Source: a virus. From it: DNA of 28,362 nucleotides. Shown piece after piece: positions 1 through 6,527 of the stretch. The position numbers were made by a program, and so were the translations under genes. The stretch covers positions 1-28,362 of the IMG/VR virus record IMGVR_UViG_3300046009_000662; one strand, written 5' to 3'. Below the pieces are notes generated by a model. That model did not search any database, was not told the origin of the DNA, and saw nothing but the letters and a program-made list of their open reading frames with translations. How positions within the stretch are numbered: position 1 is the first letter of the stretch; the number at the start of each line of letters is the position of its first letter.

Positions 1-213
1 AGAGATGTTCTCCTATCAGCACGCTACTATTCAGTATGATAGGTAGCAGTAGCAGACTAGGGTCAACTCGTATTGACCCCAGGATGTTTAATGGAGAGTA
101 GAAGCAGTATATGTATCTACAGAAAAGATTTTCCCGTACAAAGTATATCCCCTACCACTGTCCCAGTATGTCCTATTTTGTACTACTTTTGGGCAGGCTT
201 TAAAAAATAGTTA

Positions 214-236
214 GGCCAAAAACGTCCGTTTTGGCC
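214..236. terminator. Perfect 8-bp hairpin, possible terminator of an upstream unit
   Basis: GGCCAAAA at 214-221 pairs with TTTTGGCC at 229-236 around a 7-base loop. The forward strand continues ATTT, not a long T run. On the reverse strand the 3' arm is followed by TAACTATTTTTTA, which is T-rich and fits an intrinsic terminator better for leftward transcription. A protein-binding site is an equally possible role. Confidence 0.35.
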
Positions 237-260
237 ATTTGGACAGGTTAATACTATATA
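231..260 (+). promoter_or_regulatory. Weak sigma70-like promoter candidate for the terminase operon
   Basis: TTGGCC (231-236, four of six matches to TTGACA) lies 18 bases before TATATA (255-260). Transcription would start near 267 and give a leader of about 100 bases containing the hairpins at 284-304 and 324-340 before the terL start at 370. The -35 overlaps the 3' arm of the hairpin at 214-236. This rests on motif matching only and such matches are common in AT-rich DNA. Confidence 0.25.
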
Positions 261-369
261 GAGACTATTTATTTTTTACAGTAGCAAGTTCTTCAGGAAC
301 TTGCGTTACAGACTGTATCTACTACCTGTTACTAACAGGTTGTAACAGAATGAAAACGGGACAGGACTA

Positions 370-2256
370 ATGACTTTTAATAAGGGTACTACTAACCCAA
401 AAACGCTGGCTATGGCAGGAGCAAAGGCCAAGGTTCTAGCCTTGGTGGCCGAAGGCCACTCTGTCCACAAGGCTATGGAGATGTGCGGGAAGAAACCCGA
501 CACCGTAAGAATCTGGTGCCTACGAGATAAGAAGTTCGCCTCAGACCTAGCCGAGGCTAAGGAGACCGCAAAGGATGCTTCCCTTGCCTCTCTGGGTATC
601 CCAAAAGAAGAAATAGATTTCCCTAAGTTCTCCGAGATATTTTTAAACCAGAGGGTGTTCCCTCACCATATGGATTGGATTGACCTACTAGAGGATAGAG
701 AGCCTTCTTGGCTCCACCCTAGTATGGTTTACGAAAAGGCTGACCCAACACGTTTGCTAATTAACGTGCCACCTGAGCACGCCAAGAGCACAGTCATAAC
801 CGTAAACTACTCCACATATCGCATTGCCCTCAATCCAAATATCCGCATCATAGTGGTTTCTAAAACGCTTATCAAAGCACGCGAGTTCGTGTACGCAATC
901 AAGCAGAGACTCTCCCACCCAAGATGGTTGAAGTTGCAAACAACTTTTGGACCAGAAGGGGGTTGGAAGGAAGACTCAGATACTTGGCGAGTTGATACCG
1001 TTTACCTTGGGGGCGATGCCCGAAATTCATCTGAGAAAGACCCAACCATTCAAGCACTTGGTATGGGTGGACAGATTTACGGTGCACGTGCTGACCTCAT
1101 CATTCTTGATGACTGCATTACTACAGCCAACGCACACGAGTATGAGAAGCAAATCAACTGGCTACAAAAAGAAGTTATTACCCGCTTGGGTAAAAATGGT
1201 AAGTTATTAATCGTAGGGACACGAATTGCAGCGCAAGATTTTTACAAAGAACTCAGGGAAGCCAAACACTGGTCTGGTGGTAAAAGCCCTTTTACTTATA
1301 TGGGTATGCCTGCTGTATTGGAATATGCGGAAAGCACGAAGGACTGGCAAACGCTCTGGCCTAAGTCGGATACTCCCTGGGATGGGGATTCTGATGTTCC
1401 TGACGAAGAAGGATTCTTCCCGAAGTGGGACGGCAAAGCATTAGCAAGAAGACGTAGTGAGGTAACACCATCAACATGGGCGTTGGTGTACCAACAAGAA
1501 GATGTTTCTGAAGATAATATATTTCCTCCAGCGATTGTCCAAGGTTGTATTAATGGACAACGCAAACGCGGCCCGCTGAAAGCGGGTGCCGTGGGACATC
1601 CCACGCACATTGAGGGGTATACAATAATAGGGTTTGACCCCGCAATGGGCGGGAATGCCGCGTTTGTGGTGACTACCTATAACAGACGTGATAGCAGAAT
1701 ATATGTTCTTGACTGTGTAAATATGTCAGACCCAACACCACAGAAGATTCAAGAAGCCATTGAGCAATTGGTTGATAAATACAAACCACAAGAACTACGA
1801 GTTGAGATTAACGCTCATCAAAAGGCTTACTCACTAGATGATGATTTAAGAAATTGGCTTGCAGCGTATGGGTGTAGATTAGAGTCTCACTTTACAGGCA
1901 AGAACAAATGGGATTCTAACTTTGGTGTAGCAGGTATGTCTATGCTAATGGGAACTCTTAGAGATGAGAAGTTCCAAAAGAATAACGTTATTGAGTTTCC
2001 TTCTACGGAACACTCAGAGGGTATGAAGGCACTAGTCCAACAGTTAATAACTTGGAAACCTAATACCCGTGGTAAGACTGACTGTGTTATGGCGTTGTGG
2101 TTCACCGTGCTTAGAGCAAGGGAATTTATGCAACAGACTGGCAACATAAGCAGGTATGCCAATAACCGCTGGGCAACCAGAGCGCAGAAGGATAGAAGAT
2201 TTTCAGTTAATTTAGACGAAGCCTTTGCAGAGCAATGGCAAGACATATACGGATAA
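370..2256 (+). CDS. terL: Terminase large subunit with N-terminal helix-turn-helix region
   Basis: This is the DNA-packaging motor ATPase and nuclease that translocates DNA into the prohead through the portal. Visible motifs in the 628 residues: Walker A-like VPPEHAKST (133-141), Walker B DLIILDD (242-248), coupling motif VGT (282-284), then an RNase H-fold nuclease with candidate metal-binding acidic residues D423 in GFDPAMGG, E479 in RVEINAH and D571 in KTDCVMALW. The first 65 residues (around 23-62, ALVAEGHSVHKAMEMCGKKP) look like a helix-turn-helix of the type found in small terminase subunits, so DNA recognition may be partly fused here. No separate small subunit is recognised in the window. 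The ATG at 370 is the first start in frame; only a weak purine-rich GGGACAGGA precedes it. It is the first gene of the rightward operon. Confidence 0.95.
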   Translation: MTFNKGTTNPKTLAMAGAKAKVLALVAEGHSVHKAMEMCGKKPDTVRIWCLRDKKFASDLAEAKETAKDASLASLGIPKEEIDFPKFSEIFLNQRVFPHHMDWIDLLEDREPSWLHPSMVYEKADPTRLLINVPPEHAKSTVITVNYSTYRIALNPNIRIIVVSKTLIKAREFVYAIKQRLSHPRWLKLQTTFGPEGGWKEDSDTWRVDTVYLGGDARNSSEKDPTIQALGMGGQIYGARADLIILDDCITTANAHEYEKQINWLQKEVITRLGKNGKLLIVGTRIAAQDFYKELREAKHWSGGKSPFTYMGMPAVLEYAESTKDWQTLWPKSDTPWDGDSDVPDEEGFFPKWDGKALARRRSEVTPSTWALVYQQEDVSEDNIFPPAIVQGCINGQRKRGPLKAGAVGHPTHIEGYTIIGFDPAMGGNAAFVVTTYNRRDSRIYVLDCVNMSDPTPQKIQEAIEQLVDKYKPQELRVEINAHQKAYSLDDDLRNWLAAYGCRLESHFTGKNKWDSNFGVAGMSMLMGTLRDEKFQKNNVIEFPSTEHSEGMKALVQQLITWKPNTRGKTDCVMALWFTVLRAREFMQQTGNISRYANNRWATRAQKDRRFSVNLDEAFAEQWQDIYG

Positions 2257-2265
2257 GGACGCACT

Positions 2266-2613
2266 ATGGCAAATCCAATCAAGTTAGTTAAAGCAGTTAA
2301 GAAAGCAGCAGCAAAGAAATCTGCATCTAATGCAAACAAGCGTGGGCTTAAGGCTGCTAATAAACCACGTGGACTTAAGTATAAAGATGCAAAAGGCAAA
2401 ATACGTAAATCAAAAAATATTAAATTAGACAAAGAAATTTCAGATTTAGACGCATATATGAAAGCATCAAACCAATACAATTTAAAAACAGGTAGCGATA
2501 AAATTATTGCTGGCACGGCAAATAACCTTAAATATACACCCCCAGCACGTCCAAATCGTGTTCGTGGCGGAAGCATGGGAAGTAAAGTTAACTGGCCAAA
2601 GGGTATGAAGTAA
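2266..2613 (+). CDS. Small lysine-rich basic protein, cluster 1
   Basis: Function unknown. The 115-residue protein is strongly basic; residues 1-20 (MANPIKLVKAVKKAAAKKSA) are an alanine/lysine helix like those of DNA-condensing histone H1-type tails. The rest alternates lysine-rich stretches with a proline/arginine C-terminus (PPARPNRVRGG). The N-terminus resembles that of the gene at 3567. The start follows terL by 9 bases with AAGGA as ribosome site, and its TAA overlaps the next ATG. Between terL and portal, one expects head-assembly or packaged proteins; DNA binding is inferred from charge only. Confidence 0.8.
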   Translation: MANPIKLVKAVKKAAAKKSASNANKRGLKAANKPRGLKYKDAKGKIRKSKNIKLDKEISDLDAYMKASNQYNLKTGSDKIIAGTANNLKYTPPARPNRVRGGSMGSKVNWPKGMK

Positions 2614-2825
2614 TGGCTAAGTCTAAGAAGATGGCACCTGGTGCTTTTAAGAAATCTAAAACATCTCCAGTTGCCCCAATACTTTCCGATGTATTTATTC
2701 CTAAAACTTTAGGAGACGCTGCTTTGTATGCAGTACCATGGGCTAAAGCCACTCGTGCTATAGGTGGTATTGGCAAAAAGGGTGCTAAGTACGTAAACAA
2801 AGTTTATAGAAATATGGGTAGATAA
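2613..2825 (+). CDS. Small basic protein with central apolar segment, cluster 1
   Basis: Unrecognised 70-residue protein. Lysine-rich ends (MAKSKKMAPGAFKKSK and GKKGAKYVNKVYRNMGR) flank a more apolar middle (about 20-52, with PILSDVFIPKTLGDAALYAV) too short and interrupted for a confident membrane span; an amphipathic helix is plausible. The start ATG shares its A with the preceding TAA, so translation is probably coupled. It lies inside the cluster of basic genes between terL and portal. Confidence 0.75.
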   Translation: MAKSKKMAPGAFKKSKTSPVAPILSDVFIPKTLGDAALYAVPWAKATRAIGGIGKKGAKYVNKVYRNMGR

Positions 2826-2826
2826 T

Positions 2827-3567
2827 ATGCCTGTCGCTAAAATTGCTAGCATCATTGCTAAGAAGCGTGCCGCTGATATTGCTAAGAAAAAAGTAGCAAA
2901 GATACCTGCAGGTCAAGCCCGTAAAGTTGCTAAAGAACAAATGAAGAATGCTGGTAAAAGACCTGGAAGAAAAATTTCTAAAAGAACTGGTCTTTCTGAA
3001 TTTGAAAAAGCAATGACCCAAAAAAGATTTCCAATTGAAAGAAAAGAACTTGGTCGTTCTATTAAACCAAAAGATGTTATTTTTGGTAGAGTAGTTGCAA
3101 AAGAAGAAATGCGTAAAAAGTTGGCAACTCCCCCTGCTAGTCGTAGTACGTCAAAACGTAGTCCAGTTCAATTAACTCGTGGCTCTTCAATTGCTAAGCG
3201 TTCAGAGGTTGAAGAAGTAGCAGCAAAACGTTTAGCAAAACAAGAAAGAAGACAAAAGTTAGAGGGCATGTTAAAGAAGATGGACCCTGCTGATAGAAAA
3301 CGTTTTGAAGCAAGAGTACAAATTAAAAGAGCGCAGCGTGAAGAGTCTGCTGGTAAAACTAAATATGGTATGGATGTAAAGTCTCCTCGTGAAAGACTAG
3401 ACGAACAAGTTGTAGAACGTGCTAAAGAACTTTCTTTTCAAGAAAGAAATGAAATTGCTAGAAAACAAGCAATGGAATTTGCGCAACGTAGAGAATCAGA
3501 TAAACGAGTCCAAGAAGCATTAAAAGAAATTGCTCGTAGAGAAAGAATGCAAAGAGGCAAAAGATAA
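2827..3567 (+). CDS. Highly basic helical protein, cluster 1
   Basis: Unrecognised 246-residue protein made largely of K, R, E and A. Residues 1-50 are alanine/lysine-rich (IAKKRAADIAKKKVAK). Residues 101-120 are a serine/proline/arginine linker, and 121-246 form a long charged helix with EVEEVAAKRLAKQERRQKLE-type heptads suggestive of a coiled coil. No enzyme motif is visible. The ATG is one base after the previous stop and has no ribosome site of its own, so it is likely translated by coupling. Possible roles are packaged nucleic-acid binding, or a scaffold or head-assembly helper; the sequence does not decide. Confidence 0.75.
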   Translation: MPVAKIASIIAKKRAADIAKKKVAKIPAGQARKVAKEQMKNAGKRPGRKISKRTGLSEFEKAMTQKRFPIERKELGRSIKPKDVIFGRVVAKEEMRKKLATPPASRSTSKRSPVQLTRGSSIAKRSEVEEVAAKRLAKQERRQKLEGMLKKMDPADRKRFEARVQIKRAQREESAGKTKYGMDVKSPRERLDEQVVERAKELSFQERNEIARKQAMEFAQRRESDKRVQEALKEIARRERMQRGKR

Positions 3568-3764
3568 TGCCTAATCCTAAAAAAATTGTTAAGACTGTTA
3601 AAAAGGCTACAAAGAAAAAACCAATGAGTCCTAAACAAAAGACTTATCAAATCCGTGGTGCTGAACAAAAAAGAGAACGAGAACTAGAAGCAAGAGGCGG
3701 AAGAGCCTCTGCTGAGTTTATTGCAAAACTAAGAAGAGAAACATTTCCTGAACAATACAAATAA
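3567..3764 (+). CDS. Small lysine-rich basic protein, cluster 1
   Basis: Unrecognised 65-residue protein. Its N-terminus (MPNPKKIVKTVKKATKKK) matches that of the gene at 2266 in pattern (M-x-N-P-x-K-x-V-K-x-V-K-K-A), followed by a charged helix RGAEQKRERELEARGG. The two genes bracket the cluster, which suggests duplication or a shared targeting element. The start shares one base with the preceding TAA. The stop is followed by AAGGGTAGG, the likely ribosome site for the portal gene. Confidence 0.75.
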   Translation: MPNPKKIVKTVKKATKKKPMSPKQKTYQIRGAEQKRERELEARGGRASAEFIAKLRRETFPEQYK

Positions 3765-3778
3765 GGGTAGGTAGTTAA

Positions 3779-5527
3779 TTGCTAAGTATTGAACAAATTG
3801 CAGCGAGAGTTGACTCTCTTAAACATCGTGCTGCTGACCAAGATGCTAGAGCACAAGATGTTCTTGCTGTCCGTAAAGGCAAGATTGCATCTGTCTATCC
3901 AGAGTTTTTTCCAGAGGGTGTAGACGCAAATGTCGTTGCAAATTTTATTGATATCGTTGCCAGAGACCTGTCAGAGGTTATGGCACCACTTCCTGCAGTT
4001 AACTGCTCGGCCGCTAATCAGGTCAGCGACCGTGCTCGTTCTTTTGCTGATAAGCGTACTCGCATTGCCGCTAATTATTTTGCTCACTCAGATTTACAAG
4101 TACAGATGTACACAGGTGCAGACCACTACATCACATTCGGTTTCGTCCCATTCATAATTGAATTAGACGAAGAGGCAGGGCTGCCGCGTATTAGAGTAGA
4201 AAGTCCAATAGGGGCTTACCCAGAGTTTGACCGCTACGGACGCTGCATTGCCTTTGCTAAAAGATACTCACTATCAATTGCAGAATTGGTATCTCAATTC
4301 CCAGAATATGAAATGCAACTTCTGGGTAGAGAAGGTTATCGCCAGGACTTAAATGCAACGGTTGACTTTGTTCGTTATTACGATAAAGACCAATCATTAA
4401 TTTATATACCTAGCCGTAATAACCTAGTTCTATCTCAAGCGGTTAATCCACTTGGAAAGATGATGGTTGTTGTTGCTAGACGTCCAACTGTTGATGGTGA
4501 AATGCGTGGACAGTTTGATGATGTTTTAGGTATCCAACTGCTTCGTAATAGGTTCGCATTACTTGCGATGGAAGCAGCAGAGAAATCTGTTCAATCACCA
4601 ATTGTTGTTCCACAAGATGTTCAAGAAATTGAGTTTGGCGGAGATTCAATCATCCGCACAAATAACCCAGCAGGTGTTCGCCGTGTTGAACTGCCTATAC
4701 CTAATGGTGCATTTACTGAACAAACATTACTACAGCAAGAACTAAGAACTGGAACTCGTTATCCAGAATCACGTACTGGTAATCTTGATGCAAGCATTAT
4801 TACTGGTCAGGGTGTTCAAGCCCTTATGGGTGGTTTTGATACACAAGTTAAATCCGCTCAGGCTATCTTTGCTTCAGCACTTAAAGATGTTATCTCAATC
4901 TGTTTTGAGGTTGATGAGACATACTTTGATTTTGACAAGACAGTCCGTGGTGTAGATGCTGGTTCTCCATATAGCATTGATTACAAGCCTTCAAAAGATA
5001 TTAAGAAGGATTACTCAGCCGATGTTCGTTATGGAATGTTGGCAGGACTTAATCCAGCACAGGGACTTATCTTTATGCTACAGGCATTAGGCGCTAAAAT
5101 TATTTCTAAAGATATGGTTATGCGTGAACTACCATTTGGTATCAACGTAACTCAAGAGCAAGAGAAGATTGAAATTGAAGAGATGCGTAACTCTTTGATG
5201 GGTTCACTACAAGCATATACACAGGCGATTCCACAAATTGCTGCACAGGGTGGAGACCCAAGCGATATTGTTATGAAAATTGCTGACGTTATTAAAGCAC
5301 GTCAAAAGGGAGTAGCAATTGAAGACGCCATTGAGGAAATATTTAAACCTGAAGAATTACCTCCTGCTGGCGCTACTCAGGTTGAGCAAACGTCCCCTGC
5401 TCCCGCTGCACCAGTAGGAGGCATCTCACCTACTGCAGCCCAAGGTGGTGGACTACAAAGTCTTTTATCTAGTTTAACCGCTGGTGGACAGGCTAGTGCA
5501 AGTGCAAGGACAGTTGTAAGGCGATAA
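3779..5527 (+). CDS. Portal protein
   Basis: Dodecameric head-vertex channel through which DNA is packaged and ejected and onto which the tail is built. The 582 residues have portal-like layout: helical N-terminus (1-65), a beta-rich wing region (about 110-240, with SPIGAYPEFDRYGRCIAFAK), the segment GQFDDVLGIQLLRNRFALLA (244-263) typical of the long helix region of portals, the central GTRYPESRTGNLDASIITGQ region (325-344), and a proline/alanine-rich flexible C-terminus after about 535. The start is TTG at 3779, immediately after an in-frame TAA, with AAGGGTAGG upstream; no earlier start is possible. Order terL, small genes, portal supports the call. It ends 14 bases before the protease gene. 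Confidence 0.88.
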   Translation: MLSIEQIAARVDSLKHRAADQDARAQDVLAVRKGKIASVYPEFFPEGVDANVVANFIDIVARDLSEVMAPLPAVNCSAANQVSDRARSFADKRTRIAANYFAHSDLQVQMYTGADHYITFGFVPFIIELDEEAGLPRIRVESPIGAYPEFDRYGRCIAFAKRYSLSIAELVSQFPEYEMQLLGREGYRQDLNATVDFVRYYDKDQSLIYIPSRNNLVLSQAVNPLGKMMVVVARRPTVDGEMRGQFDDVLGIQLLRNRFALLAMEAAEKSVQSPIVVPQDVQEIEFGGDSIIRTNNPAGVRRVELPIPNGAFTEQTLLQQELRTGTRYPESRTGNLDASIITGQGVQALMGGFDTQVKSAQAIFASALKDVISICFEVDETYFDFDKTVRGVDAGSPYSIDYKPSKDIKKDYSADVRYGMLAGLNPAQGLIFMLQALGAKIISKDMVMRELPFGINVTQEQEKIEIEEMRNSLMGSLQAYTQAIPQIAAQGGDPSDIVMKIADVIKARQKGVAIEDAIEEIFKPEELPPAGATQVEQTSPAPAAPVGGISPTAAQGGGLQSLLSSLTAGGQASASARTVVRR

Positions 5528-5541
5528 GTTAGAAGGGGACT

Positions 5542-6111
5542 ATGACTGCAATAGTAGGCATTCAGGGAAAAGGTTGGGCTGTGCTTGGCGCAGATACAGT
5601 AACCTCTTACCAAGATAGACCATACGTAGCCAAAGGCTGCGACAAAATAGTTAAAATTGGTGAGTATCTAATTGCAGTTGCAGGTGATGCAATTGTAGGA
5701 GATATCTTAAATAACTTATGGCAACCACCTAAAGTAATTAAGACGCAAGACCCAGATAGATTTATGATGATTAGGGTATTGCCATCTATGAAACAAACCA
5801 TAATAGATGGTGGGTATGACCCAACACCTAAAACAAAGAATGATGATGATTCTGGATGGGACGCATTAGTTTGTTTTAATGGAAAGATATTCCAAGTTAG
5901 TGATGACTATGGATATATGAGGGATGACAAAGGTTTGTATGCTATAGGTTCTGGTGGAACATTAGCCCTTGGTGCATTAGCAGCAATGGAGTCTGAAGTT
6001 AAAACCCACGCTAAAGCATCTGGTGCAGCAAAGAAAGCAATTAATATAGCAATTGAATATAACGTGTGGTGCGGTGGTACCGCAAACATTAAAACACAAT
6101 TTACTAAGTAG
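5542..6111 (+). CDS. HslV/proteasome beta-like Ntn-hydrolase, probable head maturation protease
   Basis: The 189-residue protein reads like a compact HslV/proteasome beta subunit. Removal of Met1 would expose Thr2 as the N-terminal nucleophile. Counted from that Thr, D17 (in GADT), K34 (in DKIVKI) and G47 (in AVAGD) fall at or within one residue of the family's catalytic D17, K33 and G47. The YAIGSGG segment (133-139) is the family's conserved GSGG with its serine, followed by the usual alanine-rich helix. No propeptide is present, as in HslV. No HslU-type ATPase is seen. Its place between portal and capsid genes is that of the prohead protease, so processing of scaffold or head proteins is inferred. 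GGGGAC precedes the ATG. A self-standing degradative protease that acts on host proteins is the alternative. Confidence 0.85.
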   Translation: MTAIVGIQGKGWAVLGADTVTSYQDRPYVAKGCDKIVKIGEYLIAVAGDAIVGDILNNLWQPPKVIKTQDPDRFMMIRVLPSMKQTIIDGGYDPTPKTKNDDDSGWDALVCFNGKIFQVSDDYGYMRDDKGLYAIGSGGTLALGALAAMESEVKTHAKASGAAKKAINIAIEYNVWCGGTANIKTQFTK

Positions 6112-6119
6112 GAGGAAGT

Positions 6120-6527
6120 GTGGCACAGCAAGGTGGATATAGAAAACCGAATAACCCAGCCCCAGTATCAGGCCCTGGCTCTCTTAGTCAACGTACTGAC
6201 GGGGGTCCAACACAACCTGCAACCTACATTCCAGGATTACCATATGGACAAGGACAACAAACCTACGACAATCAAGTAGCAGCACCTATGGCTGGTAATC
6301 CAATTCCACAAATGGAAATGCCAACACCATTGTTAGCCCCTACTGCACGTCCTAATGAACCTATTACATCTGGAGTTGATATAGGTGCTGGACCTGGCTC
6401 AGAAGCAAAGCCGACATTGCCTAATCCTTCATATACAATCCAAGAAGTAATTAGAAACTTAATCCCATACGACCCATCTGGTGATGCAGAATTAATATAT
6501 AGAAGTTTACTTGACGAAGGGTACTAA
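6120..6527 (+). CDS. Proline/glycine-rich virion-associated protein, unknown function
   Basis: The 135-residue protein is rich in P, G, Q and T up to about residue 105 (for example RKPNNPAPVSGPGSLSQRTD, 8-27), suggesting an extended or disordered chain, and ends with a short helical segment (PSYTIQEVIRNLIPYDPSGD, 103-122). I associate this N-terminal pattern with conserved hypothetical proteins beside the protease and large virion protein in environmental phages. The start is GTG at 6120, four bases after a strong GGAGG at 6111-6115. Its TAA shares a base with the next ATG. A linker or protease substrate role is only a guess. Confidence 0.8.
   Translation: MAQQGGYRKPNNPAPVSGPGSLSQRTDGGPTQPATYIPGLPYGQGQQTYDNQVAAPMAGNPIPQMEMPTPLLAPTARPNEPITSGVDIGAGPGSEAKPTLPNPSYTIQEVIRNLIPYDPSGDAELIYRSLLDEGY

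Larger units (their letters stand above)
1..369. other. Non-coding leader upstream of terminase with four hairpins
   Basis: No credible gene lies in this 369-base stretch; reading frames on both strands are short. It holds four inverted repeats: a 7-bp stem at 60-66/73-79 (GGGTCAA/TTGACCC), an 8-bp stem at 214-221/229-236 (GGCCAAAA/TTTTGGCC), an 8-bp stem at 284-291/297-304 (GCAAGTTC/GAACTTGC) and a 7-bp stem with a 3-base loop at 324-330/334-340 (ACCTGTT/AACAGGT). The last competes with an alternative pairing of CTGTTAC (326-332) with GTAACAG (342-348). The heptamer CAGTATR occurs three times (about 32, 104 and 171). A location just before terL suits a packaging recognition site or the boundary of a neighbouring transcription unit, but neither role is shown by the sequence. 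Confidence 0.6.

Noticed and set aside
249-266. TAATACTATATAGAG resemblance to a T7-type RNA polymerase promoter
   Set aside because: Only the ends resemble it; the central bases are missing, it occurs in an AT-rich stretch, and I saw no repeated copies or phage polymerase gene.
1887-2576. 229-residue reverse-strand frame
   Set aside because: It overlaps the nuclease end of terL and the next basic gene entirely, has no domain pattern, and is the antisense of AT-rich coding sequence.
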